NCBI GenBank assembly: GCA_022448265.1
Contig: JAKVCC010000014.1
Location: 56,700-120,699, forward strand
Reading direction: 5' to 3'
From: Pirellulales bacterium
Lineage (GTDB): Bacteria > Planctomycetota > Planctomycetia > Pirellulales > Lacipirellulaceae
Length of the DNA: 64,000 bases
A program made the position numbers and the translations under genes. Numbering within the stretch: position 1 is the stretch's first letter; each line of letters opens with the position of its first letter. Positions 35,474 through 43,919 of the stretch are shown piece after piece. The notes beneath the pieces were generated by a model. That model ran no database searches. It was given only the letters and a program-made list of their open reading frames with translations, and had not been told where the DNA came from.

Positions 35474-36772
35474 TCACTGCTTCGGTTTGATGAACAGGAC
35501 TTCACCGCGCCCGATCCAACCCTTTCGCAAATCCACGCGAAACCAGCCATCGCTGTTTTTTCGGTTGAAACGCACAGGGGATCGTTTGCCGAACTCTTTG
35601 AGATCGTATTGCGCCCAGGTCTTACCCAGGTCTGGCGATATGATGAACCCCGTATGGTAGGGCGAGGCGGGCGCGTAGTGCGCGGAGAGAATCACGTCGT
35701 CTTCAATAATCATGTTCGCGGATTCGTATTCCGGATTGAAAAGCATCGTATGCTTAGCGGGATTGGCGAGATCCGAGGGATCGCAGCGAAAGATGCCCCG
35801 GTCGTATTTTCCGGGGGGATTGTTACCGTTCGCGTCGGCGGCCCAGTACAAACGGCCGTCGACAAAATTGATGCCGCCGGACTTAAATCGCGAGTTGGAG
35901 GCGGTCGACACCAGCACCTTCCAGTTCCAGGTGTCCTTGCCGGCGTCATATGTGCCCCGCAACCAGTGGCATTCATGCCGGCCGTCTAGGTCGAAGATTT
36001 TGTTGCCAGAGAGGTTGTGGTCGCCGGTGCAGGCGTAAAAAGCCTTCTCGGCTGGATTGTAGGCGACGCTGTGAATATGGCGGCAAATTACAAGGTTGTC
36101 GGGATTGCCCAACAGCGTTTCAGGTTTGGCGTCTTTTTCTTGGTAACGGGGATTCTGTCCAAACGAATACGCGATCTTCACTGTCTGCCCGTGGTCAGTG
36201 GAGTAGTAGATATTAACTGGAACTGGCCCGCCGTGGACGTTGCAGTAGTTGCCCCAAACCAGCATTTCCGTTCCGTCGACGTCCCAGGTGTGAACCCCAT
36301 CAAGCGGATGGAAATACCAGCCAGGATAGTCGGGGTTCTGCGGCGTGTGCGGTTGGTACTTGCTCCCATCGCAATCCTTGACCGTGATTTGCTGAAACGA
36401 CTTGAGCTTGTCAGTGCTCAGGTAAAGTTTCGTCCGCGTGGCAAAGAGAATGTTCCCGTTCTTCAGGATGCAACTGAAGGTAATGTTGTCTGCGCTGGAA
36501 AATTCTGATCTGTGAGGCCAGGTTCGGCCATTGTCATCTGAAAGATATATTCTTCCTTCCCCGAACCCGAAGGCCAGGTTGTCACGTTGCGAATCGATGT
36601 AGGGACCCACTGGCGCGAAGCGATACCAAAAGTGGTCGGTGGCACCCTCTGCGATTGCGCGGGGCAAAGGCGCGGCATTCGACTGGCGGCTTCCGGGTAT
36701 CAAAACGCCGCCGGTGCCCGCCGCCGCGTTTCCAAGAAAGCGCCGTCGCGAGATGGGGGATGGAGTTTTCAA
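35474..36772 (-). CDS. Tat-exported beta-propeller protein (BNR/sialidase-like repeats)
   Basis: From a TTG at 36772 with AGGGGG upstream, the protein has ~432 residues and starts KTPSPISRRRFLGNAAAGTGG, a twin-arginine signal. The longer frame reaches 36847, four bases from the tRNA gene, and is less likely. The mature part has repeated Asp-box-like strands: RIYLSDDNGRTWPH, LYLSTDKLKSFQQI, NIYYSTDHGQTVKI and GFIISPDLGKTWAQY. A CRHIHSVAYNPAEKAFYACT block carries two His in a loop. It is a multi-blade beta-propeller, possibly a glycosidase or a polysaccharide lyase of the propeller families. The nearby sulfatase and rhamnose genes favour a polysaccharide substrate. Confidence 0.7.
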   Translation of the reverse strand: MKTPSPISRRRFLGNAAAGTGGVLIPGSRQSNAAPLPRAIAEGATDHFWYRFAPVGPYIDSQRDNLAFGFGEGRIYLSDDNGRTWPHRSEFSSADNITFSCILKNGNILFATRTKLYLSTDKLKSFQQITVKDCDGSKYQPHTPQNPDYPGWYFHPLDGVHTWDVDGTEMLVWGNYCNVHGGPVPVNIYYSTDHGQTVKIAYSFGQNPRYQEKDAKPETLLGNPDNLVICRHIHSVAYNPAEKAFYACTGDHNLSGNKIFDLDGRHECHWLRGTYDAGKDTWNWKVLVSTASNSRFKSGGINFVDGRLYWAADANGNNPPGKYDRGIFRCDPSDLANPAKHTMLFNPEYESANMIIEDDVILSAHYAPASPYHTGFIISPDLGKTWAQYDLKEFGKRSPVRFNRKNSDGWFRVDLRKGWIGRGEVLFIKPKQ

Positions 36773-36847
36773 AAAAGAGCCCCCTGACAAAAAACAGAAA
36801 AGAAAACCCCGCAAAACACAGAACTGTGTCGCACGGGGACGCATCAA

Positions 36848-36923
<76 letters not shown>

Positions 36924-37296
36924 TCGCGAAAAAGTAGGACTAAGATGGTATCGCTTTTTGTGGGCCCGTGTCAATTGGCAACGAGTGCCAGGCATACATG
37001 ACCATGCACCTTCGCAAGGAAGTAAATGGGCACGGGGCTGTGGTACAGCGGGATGGCCGGACGTTGGGACGATGAGACGGCGGGGCCGATGGAGGTAGGT
37101 AGTGTCCGCCGCCCACGCTTGTCGGGTCTTTTGTATTCTGGGGCCATCGTCCTTGGGTCCAAAGTTTTTTAATCTCAGAACCATTTGTTCAGTCGTGATG
37201 CAATTCTGCCTTGCCAGGAACGGGGCGGAATTGCACGCACATTTGCATTACTCTATGCTCGGGCTCTGTAAGGATTTGAATCTAGTTTCGTGACGT
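36924..37296. other. Intergenic region upstream of the membrane protein gene
   Basis: These ~370 bases hold no recognisable gene. The promoter of the tRNA-Val gene (minus strand) and that of the membrane protein at 37297 (plus strand) should lie here; no clear consensus boxes were found. Confidence 0.55.
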
Positions 37297-38352
37297 ATGC
37301 CGCAAGGTGCTTGTTTGGACGGGTTTCTCGTTTCTGTTGTTTTGGCCGTACATCTTCTTGCCATGAACTTGGCCAGTGGTGGGCCACTGCTTTGTATTTG
37401 GCTCAACCGTCGGTCGGTGGAGAGCGACTCGGGGCCAACCACATTGGCTCGTTCGTTGAGCTCGCTTGCCTTTTGGGGGTTGGTTGCCGGTGCACTTACG
37501 GGCGGAGGCCTACTGCTGTTGCCAGACTCCGCAGCGCTGCGCGGAGCGATGAGCCGTTTTCCGGTGCGCGCCTTTTGGGTTGCTGGGGCGGAGCTGGTGG
37601 TTTCGGCCGTAGGTTTGTGGGCTTACGCAGGTCTTTGGCAGCGGCTGCGTCGATGGCGCCGAGCCCACGCGCTGATTGCGTTGTTCGCCACGACCAACTT
37701 GCTCTACCACTTTCCACCCCTGATGAGCGTACTGGGTCGCCTGGCGACTGACGCATCCTGGGTTGAAGCGACGGTCATCGATCGGCAAGTTTTTCTCCCA
37801 CTGATGGTCCGGGCAGAGATCCTTGCGCTATGGGCCCACTTTAGCCTGGCCTCTGTTGCCGTGGCTGCGGTCGCCGTGTTGGTCCTATCGGCCCGGCGCG
37901 AAATGGACGGGGGGCGAGAGTCCGTTGTAAGAATATGCCGTCAGTCTGCAGCGGTGTGTTTGTTGGCAACATTGCTGCAATTGCCTGTTGGCATTTGGGT
38001 GCTTACGACGATTTCTGGGCCAGCCCGAGCAATACTCATGGGAGGGAATATTTTGGCGGCCACGCTATTCTTGGCAAGTTTGCTGACGACCATGGCCCTG
38101 CTGCAAGCGCTGGTGCAAATCGTGCTGGGTGATTTCAACGGCCAGCACTGCAGCCGCGCGGGCTGGCTATTGGCGTGCGTCGTTTTTCTGATGACCGCAA
38201 CGCTCCAACTATCGCGCGGCAAGGTGCAAGAACACTTCGCCCCGCTCGTTCAGACAAAGGCTATGTTTGCGCCGGGCTCTCATCCAACGCCGTTTTTTTC
38301 GGCTCTTTTTTCGCATCCTCCAGCGATCCCCCAGGCAGCTTGCCGGCCTTGA
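37297..38352 (+). CDS. Eight-span membrane protein with membrane histidines, possible electron-transfer role
   Basis: This 351-residue protein is almost entirely membrane-embedded, with about eight hydrophobic segments. Several spans contain His: VVLAVHLLAMNLASGGPLL, NLLYHFPPLMSVL and LALWAHFSLASVAVAAVAVL. Such intramembrane His residues could ligate heme b, as in cytochrome-b-like or oxidase-related proteins. I do not recognise a named family. It is convergent with a small c-type cytochrome gene, and their 3' ends overlap by 92 bases. That pairing suggests, but does not prove, a shared role in electron transfer. The overlapping tail (after ~residue 320) is hydrophilic and may be dispensable. 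Confidence 0.6.
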   Translation: MPQGACLDGFLVSVVLAVHLLAMNLASGGPLLCIWLNRRSVESDSGPTTLARSLSSLAFWGLVAGALTGGGLLLLPDSAALRGAMSRFPVRAFWVAGAELVVSAVGLWAYAGLWQRLRRWRRAHALIALFATTNLLYHFPPLMSVLGRLATDASWVEATVIDRQVFLPLMVRAEILALWAHFSLASVAVAAVAVLVLSARREMDGGRESVVRICRQSAAVCLLATLLQLPVGIWVLTTISGPARAILMGGNILAATLFLASLLTTMALLQALVQIVLGDFNGQHCSRAGWLLACVVFLMTATLQLSRGKVQEHFAPLVQTKAMFAPGSHPTPFFSALFSHPPAIPQAACRP

Positions 38353-38704
38353 TCAAGTCGCCATAAGTCGGACTCTCCTTGTCTTCTGGACTGGTGTGCA
38401 ACTCGGCGACTTTTTCGAGGGCTGCGGCGATTTTCTCGGGTTTCTTGGCATCCTTTTTTCGATCCAATAGCTTCCCGAGTTCTTCTCCATAGGGATTACG
38501 GTTCTTTTTTTTCTTGCCTTGATGGCAGACATAGCACTTCGCTTTCAGTATGGTCTCGGCAAACTCCGATTTGACCTCCTGATCGCGGTCGATACCGTAC
38601 ATGCGGTAAAACTCGTTCTGGAATTGTTTGACCGCCAGGGCAGGGCGGTTAAAGCCGCAAGCAAATAGCACTCCGGCCAAAACGATGACAGTTCGTTTTC
38701 GCAT
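38261..38704 (-). CDS. Small periplasmic c-type cytochrome-like protein
   Basis: The protein has ~147 residues. The ATG at 38704 has AGGAG eight bases upstream, so the in-frame TTG at 38710 is not needed. A signal peptide is present (RTVIVLAGVLFACGFNRPALA). One heme-binding motif, CYVCH, lies near residue 59, followed by a Lys-rich, hydrophilic part (QGKKKKNRNPYGEELGKLL) and a Lys/Glu/Pro tail. No second CxxCH is seen. It should be an exported monoheme cytochrome; a distal Met ligand is not obvious. It overlaps the convergent membrane protein gene by 92 bases. Confidence 0.75.
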   Translation of the reverse strand: MRKRTVIVLAGVLFACGFNRPALAVKQFQNEFYRMYGIDRDQEVKSEFAETILKAKCYVCHQGKKKKNRNPYGEELGKLLDRKKDAKKPEKIAAALEKVAELHTSPEDKESPTYGDLIKAGKLPGGSLEDAKKEPKKTALDESPAQT

Positions 38705-39058
38705 CGACAAAACTCCTGGTTCTCTGATCGCGGAAGGGAAAGCCTCTCTGTACGGTACAGGAGGCTATCACGGTTGGCGACGCTTCACCATGCGTCGCGG
38801 TAGCCAATAAAAGTAGAGCCTGACTCAAATTGAGTGTCAAGCAATAGGAGCGGCTTACTCGCTCGTAGGCCGGTTCAGAGTTAGGCCCAGCTGGCCCGCA
38901 GGAATATCGTGCAGAAACTCCAAGTCCAACTCGACGAGCCGGGTGGAGTCTAAACCAGCTAGCAGTGGCGAAAGCGATGTTCGTGCAGACGGATTACTCG
39001 AGCAGTGGGCAAGCCTGGGGCAGTTATTTAGCCAAGTGGCCGCGCAAGACGAGTTACA
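38705..39058. other. Intergenic region between icd and the cytochrome gene
   Basis: No gene is supported in these ~350 bases. A minus-strand reading frame following the icd stop, ending near 38850, encodes a plausible-looking peptide (ARTSLSPLLAGLDSTRLVEL and onward) but has no start or recognisable family. The promoter of the cytochrome gene should lie at the left end. Confidence 0.5.
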
Positions 39059-40375
39059 TCAACCCATGTGTTTCACAACCGCCTGGCCGAATTCGCTGCA
39101 CTTCACCAGTGTCGCGCCTTCCATCTGGCGTTCGAAATCATAGGTGACCGTCTTTGCGCCAATCGCACCGTTGAGTCCCATAATAATCAGGTCGGCGGCC
39201 TCCGTCCAACCGAGATAGCGAAGCATCATTTCACCCGAAAGAATTACCGAGCCCGGATTGACCTTGTCTTGGTCGGCATACTTCGGGGCCGTGCCATGAG
39301 TTGCCTCGAAGATTGCATTGCCCGTCACGTAATTGATGTTGCCGCCCGGAGCGATGCCGATACCGCCCACACACGCGGCCAGGGCATCGCTAATGTAATC
39401 TCCGTTAAGGTTGAGTGTTGCAATCACGTCGTATTCCGCCGGTCGCGTCAGAATCTGCTGTAACATCGCATCGGCGATCACGTCTTTGATGATGATTCCT
39501 GCCCCAGGCTTTCCGGATGGAATTTGGCACCAAGGTCCACCTTCGATCGGTGTGGCACCAAAGAGTTTTTGGGCGGTCTGGTAGCCCCAGTCGCGAAATC
39601 CACCTTCGGTGAACTTCATGATGTTGCCTTTGTGCACCAGGGTGACACTCTTCCGATCGTTCTGGATTGCATAGGTGATGGCACTCTGCACCAATCGTTC
39701 CGTACCTAAATAGCTTACCGGCTTGATGCCGATGCCCACCTGTACCTCAGCTTCACGAGTCGCTGCCCCGCTGCCTTCAACGAGCTGTTGCCATTGCTTG
39801 GACTTGTCTGCCGTGCCAAAACGGATCTTCTCGAAGTCTTGTGGAAATTCTTGCTGTAAAAAGTTCAGCAAGCGCTGGGCTTCCGGCGAGCCGCCCAGGT
39901 ATTCGATCCCTGCATAGATGTCTTCGGAGTTCTCTCGGAAGATCACCATGTCGGTCAGCTCAGGCTGCTGGACCGGAGAAGGGACGCCTTGGAAGTACTG
40001 GACTGGTCGCAGGCAGACATAGAGATCCAGTATTTGGCGCAAGGCAACGTTGAGCGAACGAATCCCGCCACCTACAGGTGTGGTAAGAGGCCCCTTGATG
40101 CCCACTAGCAGCTCTCGGAAGGCCTGCAGAGTTTCGTCAGGAAGCCAGCTTCCAACGGTGTCAAAGGCTTTTTGTCCGGCCAGAACTTCTTGCCAGCTAA
40201 TGGTCCGCTCGCCTCCGTAGGCCTTCTCGACCGCCGCGTCAAAGACAAGCTGGCTGGCCCGCCAGATATCGGGGCCAATGCCGTCGCCCTCGATGAATGG
40301 AATGATCGGGTGGTTGGGAACTTGGAGCGTCCCACCTTGCTTGGTAATCGGTTGGCCGGCGACGACGTCGGGCAT
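39059..40375 (-). CDS. icd: Isocitrate dehydrogenase (NADP-type)
   Basis: This TCA-cycle enzyme converts isocitrate to 2-oxoglutarate. From the ATG at 40375 it has 438 residues, close to the ~416 of E. coli Icd; AGGAGA lies about nine bases upstream. The frame stays open 69 codons further, but that part is not family-like. Diagnostic blocks are [34 protein letters not shown] (with the phosphorylatable Ser in the isocitrate site), [37 protein letters not shown], and [20 protein letters not shown]. The C-terminus [20 protein letters not shown] is also typical. The gene is divergent from the ribbon-helix-helix gene at 40946. Confidence 0.96.
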   Translation of the reverse strand: MPDVVAGQPITKQGGTLQVPNHPIIPFIEGDGIGPDIWRASQLVFDAAVEKAYGGERTISWQEVLAGQKAFDTVGSWLPDETLQAFRELLVGIKGPLTTPVGGGIRSLNVALRQILDLYVCLRPVQYFQGVPSPVQQPELTDMVIFRENSEDIYAGIEYLGGSPEAQRLLNFLQQEFPQDFEKIRFGTADKSKQWQQLVEGSGAATREAEVQVGIGIKPVSYLGTERLVQSAITYAIQNDRKSVTLVHKGNIMKFTEGGFRDWGYQTAQKLFGATPIEGGPWCQIPSGKPGAGIIIKDVIADAMLQQILTRPAEYDVIATLNLNGDYISDALAACVGGIGIAPGGNINYVTGNAIFEATHGTAPKYADQDKVNPGSVILSGEMMLRYLGWTEAADLIIMGLNGAIGAKTVTYDFERQMEGATLVKCSEFGQAVVKHMG

Positions 40376-40737
40376 GGGTTGTGTCTCCTGCACCGGGGCG
40401 GTGGACAATGGACGGGATGGAAGCGGCCGGAGAAGGCCGCGCGGCGGACTCCCGATTCTCAATGCTGTGCCCGGGCGGGTCAATGGGCCGGCAACCGGCC
40501 TGCCAGCACTGAGGAAAATGGGCATTGATCGCGCTGCGAAACCTGAGTCGTCGGGAAAAGGCGGTTGAATTCGACCGGCCACTTCGAGCGTGTCTATTAA
40601 CGCCTAGCCACCTGATCGGGTACTCGTCCGTCTTTTCTTCCCGACGCCCTCCTGGGTCGAGTTTTTGAGCCAAAATCTCGCCGGTCCACTCCTGCTGGCA
40701 GAAACCCCAGGGTGGACATTCCGAATTATGGGAATCA

Positions 40738-40766
40738 CCCTCCTGCCTAGAAACTAGGCAGGAGGG
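40738..40766. promoter_or_regulatory. Perfect 13-bp hairpin in the leader of the ribbon-helix-helix gene
   Basis: The halves ccctcctgcctag and ctaggcaggaggg are exact complements with a 3-base loop (aaa). No T-run follows, so it is not a standard terminator. It could act as an operator for a dimeric DNA-binding protein or as an RNA structure. Confidence 0.5.
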
Positions 40767-40780
40767 CCCGCAGCCCTCTT

Positions 40781-40795
40781 GGGCAGCGGCTGCCC
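40781..40795. promoter_or_regulatory. Second perfect hairpin, 7-bp stem
   Basis: gggcagc and gctgccc are exact complements with a single base between them, 14 bases after the larger hairpin. No T-run follows. As double-stranded DNA it is also a compact palindrome. Confidence 0.4.
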
Positions 40796-40945
40796 GAAAA
40801 TAGGCAGCCCCAGGGGGTCGACGTAAGTGCTTGCAGTGCAAGGACCTGTGTGATGCATTTGTCTGCCAGCAGATACTGGGGCAACACGGAGGCCGTTGTA
40901 GGGCTTCGCTGACAACAACCTGCAACCAGTAAGGAGACACCAGTC

Positions 40946-41503
40946 GTGCTGACACAATCTAAGGAAAAGTATGGGGAAGTATTGCAAGTCGCTGAGAACC
41001 TCTATCGTCAAGATCCGGACTGGGTCACCTTCTTTCGGGAGGTGCTGGGCATCGATGGGGCCGTTCGCAGCCGCTTTCCCACCTTTGAGGCGTTGTCGAC
41101 GTTTGAGCAGACCGACGAGTTTGATGCTATCCAGAAAATGCTGGTCAAACTGCGTGAAAAACGCATTTCAACGGATCCCGAAGCTGAGCCTACCCGGGTG
41201 ATTACGGTCCGCCTGCCCAAGAGTATGCATGAGTACCTGAGGACCGAGGCACACGACATGCGTACGAGCATGAATAAGCTGTGTATTTCCAAGTTGCTGC
41301 AAGTTATCGGAGAGGACAAGATCCCCAACGAGCGAACGACAGGCGGGAACTCCGCGGCGCCCGCTGGCAATCAGACGATGGCGGCGGCCAGGCCTGCAGT
41401 CGCAGCTCAAGCTGCGACACTTGCCCAGTCTCCACTAAGCCGACCACTTGCACAGCAAGCGGAGGTTCCCTCTCCATTTAAGCCCATCCAGCCGCGGTTT
41501 TAG
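40946..41503 (+). CDS. Ribbon-helix-helix-type DNA-binding protein with long tails
   Basis: This protein of 185 residues starts with GTG; AAGGAGA lies eight bases upstream. The first ~75 residues form a helical domain (LQVAENLYRQDPDWVTFFRE). Residues ~85-125 read TRVITVRLPKSMHEYLRTEA and then TSMNKLCISKLLQVI, which match the strand-helix-helix pattern of Arc/HicB-like regulators. The last ~60 residues are Ala/Pro/Gln rich and probably disordered. It may repress or tune a gene set, perhaps through the hairpin-rich leader in front of it, but no target is proven. No toxin-type partner gene is adjacent. Confidence 0.7.
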   Translation: MLTQSKEKYGEVLQVAENLYRQDPDWVTFFREVLGIDGAVRSRFPTFEALSTFEQTDEFDAIQKMLVKLREKRISTDPEAEPTRVITVRLPKSMHEYLRTEAHDMRTSMNKLCISKLLQVIGEDKIPNERTTGGNSAAPAGNQTMAAARPAVAAQAATLAQSPLSRPLAQQAEVPSPFKPIQPRF

Positions 41504-41544
41504 CGTCGCGTGTGTGGAAGCACGGATGGTGATAGATGTCGAGA

Positions 41545-41576
41545 GCCGCCCCCTGCCCGCGGGGGGCGGCTTGTTT
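41545..41576 (+). terminator. Rho-independent terminator after the ribbon-helix-helix gene
   Basis: A GC-rich stem (gccgcccc against ggggcggc with inner pairs) is followed by ttgttt, 41 bases past the stop at 41503. Stem strength and position fit a terminator for the plus-strand gene. Confidence 0.65.
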
Positions 41577-41689
41577 AGAATTCCGGCAGGATGATGCTTG
41601 GCCCGTTATCGAATCATTCGCAGGGACGCCCAACGCTGAGGCGTACGCGGCTTGCGATTTGCCACGCGAAAACGGCCCAACCAAGATAC

Positions 41690-42140
41690 CCTGGAGAGGA
41701 CCTGTAAGCCGGGTTTTGTCATCGCAGAGATCTGCAATGAGACGATCATTCCTCTAGGACGCCGATCGCTCGCCGTCTCCAGCGGCCTACCCGAGGGTCG
41801 TTATGAGCCGGACCGACTCTGCCCTCTGTTTGGCCTTGCACCAGGTGGGGTTTACCAAGCCAAGCGAGTCACCTCGCCTGCTGGTGCGCTCTTACCGCAC
41901 CATTTCACCCTTACCGGGAAGGCCATCGGCCCTAGGCTGTAGGGGGGCGGCGCGAATAAACTTGATCGGGCCGATCGCCGACAGCGGAAGGCCGACAGCC
42001 CTCCTTAGGCGGTATCTTTTCTGTGGCACTTTCCCTGGCCTCGCGGCCGGTGGGCATTACCCACCACCTTGTCCTGCGGTGCCCGGACTTTCCTCCCGTA
42101 CCCGATGGGGGTACCGGCGATCGCCCGGTCCTCTCCGGGG
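41690..42140 (-). ncRNA. rnpB: RNase P RNA
   Basis: This is the catalytic RNA of RNase P, which trims tRNA 5' ends. On the minus strand the 5' part carries gaggaaagtccgggc, the universal conserved region I. The interior has gacaaggtggtgggta-type and gtaagggtgaaatggtgcgg-type class A elements. The 3' part reads aaacccggcttacaggtcc, the conserved ending. The first and last helix (P1) can be seen directly: ggagaggacc near 42139-42128 pairs with ggtcctctcc near 41702-41693. These boundaries give ~450 nt. The 5' end lies 8-9 bases after the stop of the radical SAM gene, so its promoter must be inside that gene or shared. Confidence 0.95.
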
Positions 42141-42148
42141 TACATTCT

Positions 42149-43123
42149 TTATCGTAGCGTATATCGCTTCCCTTGCCAGGAGTCCCGCCTTTCAAACTCC
42201 CCTTCGATGGCTGTCTTTACTCCCTGTTTGTCGAGACACCAGCTAGGACCAAGAAAATAGTCCGGGGGGGCGTCGCCACTGATGCGTTCCACGACCATTG
42301 TCGGCGGCACCCGTTCCAGAAAGTCGACTAGGGTGCGAACGTAGTCGTTGCGGCCCATGAGCGTCACTTCGCCGGCAGCGACTTGCTCAGCAAGCTTGGT
42401 GTTTTTGACACAATAGAGATTGTGCAGTTTGACCGCGTCGATGTCGACTCGTGCCAGTTCTCGCGCGGTGGCAAGCATATCTGCATGATTCTCTCCCGGA
42501 AGACCCAGGATGGCATGGGCACATATCTCGAAACCGCGACCCCGGCTGCGCTGGACGGCGTCGAGAAACGAGTCGTGATAGTGACCTCGATTCATCCATT
42601 CCAGCGAGCGATTGTGGATGGTTTGCATGCCAAATTCGACTGAGAGATAAGTTCGCTCCGCCAATTCTTCTAACAGGTCGAGTACGTTGTCCGGCACGCA
42701 ATCACTTCGTGTGCCGATTGCTAGCCCCACCACTTGGGGATGGGCGAGGGCCGTTTCAAAAAGCGGACGCAAAACATCGACCGGCGCATATGTATTAGAT
42801 GCGGGCTGAAAATAGGCCAGAAAATGATTGCAATTCTTGTAGCGCAAACGCAGACGGGCAATACTTTGGTCAATCTGCCCTAGAATACCGGCTCGCGGCA
42901 AGCGTCGGCTGGGGCTGAAACTGCGATTGTCGCAGAATGTGCAACCGCCCTTGGCCACAGTACCGTCTACGTTGGGGCAGGTAAAACCGGCGTCGATGCT
43001 GACTTTTTGCACGCGGTGGCTGAATCGCTGGCGAAGTGCAAAATTGTAGGCATAATAACGGAGTCCTGCGCTTCGCCAGGCGGGTTCTAAACTGCTGCTA
43101 ATAAGGGGTTTATTTGACGACAC
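42149..43123 (-). CDS. YhcC-type radical SAM protein (TIGR01212 family)
   Basis: This 324-residue protein binds a [4Fe-4S] cluster and S-adenosylmethionine. The cluster motif has the spaced form typical of this family: CPNVDGTVAKGGCTFCDNRS (C-x11-C-x2-C) followed by FSPSR. The family N-terminus RYYAYNFALRQRFSHRVQKV and the later block GLAIGTRSDCVPDNVLDLLE are also clear, as is SVEFGMQTIHNRSLEWMNRG. The exact reaction is not established for the family. The start is GTG with a weak ribosome binding site. It is followed directly by rnpB on the same strand. Confidence 0.92.
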   Translation of the reverse strand: MSSNKPLISSSLEPAWRSAGLRYYAYNFALRQRFSHRVQKVSIDAGFTCPNVDGTVAKGGCTFCDNRSFSPSRRLPRAGILGQIDQSIARLRLRYKNCNHFLAYFQPASNTYAPVDVLRPLFETALAHPQVVGLAIGTRSDCVPDNVLDLLEELAERTYLSVEFGMQTIHNRSLEWMNRGHYHDSFLDAVQRSRGRGFEICAHAILGLPGENHADMLATARELARVDIDAVKLHNLYCVKNTKLAEQVAAGEVTLMGRNDYVRTLVDFLERVPPTMVVERISGDAPPDYFLGPSWCLDKQGVKTAIEGEFERRDSWQGKRYTLR

Positions 43124-43289
43124 GCGGCCATTTGCCTAGAGTGGAATGGAGGCCATGGGAGGGCGCTCAAGATGGCCAGTCTTGCCGGTGCACCTAGGTT
43201 ATCTGTTTACTAGGTCCTGTTTTCGTTGGCGGCCACCTGTTGGTATCCATTTTTGAGGCGAGTTCCAATTTTCGCAAGAGCCTATTGTT

Positions 43290-43784
43290 ATGTATGGTGA
43301 ACTAATCCCGCTGGGTGGCGGTGATCCAATTCCCTTGTTAAAGAAGCAGTTGCTGATTGGTCGACGCGAAAGCTGTGATATTGTCCTCCGATTTGCGAAT
43401 GTCTCTGCCCACCATTGCCAGTTGATGGTCAATGGAGGGTACTGGTACATTCGTGATATGCAAAGCCGTAACGGGGTGAAGGTTAACAGTATTCGTGTTC
43501 AAAAAAAGCGTATCGATCCCGGCGATTCCATAGCCGTCGCGAAGCACAATTACGAGCTGCGGTATTCACCTGTCGACCTGGGTGCGGTCGGCCCGCCACC
43601 TGCCGACGATGTGCCAGCCGAGATAATGACCGAGTCGCTCCTTTCGCGGGCCGGTCTGAAATCGTCTGAGCCCAAGAGTGAGAAACCCACTGGTCGTCGG
43701 CGCCGCGACCGGGGTAGCTTCGAGCGCTATGATGTTCTTGACGACAGCGCTGGACAAATTGATTCACCGGACGCGCCAATTTGA
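43290..43784 (+). CDS. FHA-domain protein
   Basis: This 164-residue protein has one N-terminal forkhead-associated domain, which binds phosphothreonine peptides. The key residues are visible in LLIGRRESCDIVLRFANVSA-H-H-C (the G-R and S-x-x-H pair) and IRDMQSRNGVKVNSI (the N-G turn), followed by DSIAVAKHNYELRY. The C-terminal half is Pro/Ser/Arg/Asp rich and lacks a fold signature. It probably acts as an adaptor in Ser/Thr kinase signalling, which is common in planctomycetes. No kinase or phosphatase gene is adjacent; rsgA follows after ~135 bases. Confidence 0.85.
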   Translation: MYGELIPLGGGDPIPLLKKQLLIGRRESCDIVLRFANVSAHHCQLMVNGGYWYIRDMQSRNGVKVNSIRVQKKRIDPGDSIAVAKHNYELRYSPVDLGAVGPPPADDVPAEIMTESLLSRAGLKSSEPKSEKPTGRRRRDRGSFERYDVLDDSAGQIDSPDAPI

Positions 43785-43919
43785 ATTGCATCTTGTGCCA
43801 ATCTGACTCGCATGGCTCATTGCAGCCCAGACTCCGTGTCCGTTTTTTTCCGTCACTGATTCTCGGCAAAAGGGCCCCTCTGTAATTGGGCCCATGGTAA
43901 GGGATCGTTCGTAAGATTG

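Larger units (their letters stand above)
40376..40945. other. Intergenic region between icd and the ribbon-helix-helix gene
   Basis: About 570 bases without a supported gene separate two divergent genes. It contains two strong hairpins listed separately (40738-40766 and 40781-40795) on the side of the plus-strand gene. Their position suggests a structured leader or regulatory site for the gene at 40946. Confidence 0.55.

Noticed and set aside
38850..39058. Open minus-strand frame after icd that ends in a protein-like peptide.
   Set aside because: It has no start codon with a binding site and no family; could be a remnant, but nothing proves it.
40946..41503. Toxin-antitoxin pair based on the ribbon-helix-helix domain.
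   Set aside because: No small toxin-type gene is adjacent; the next feature is a terminator and then rnpB on the other strand.
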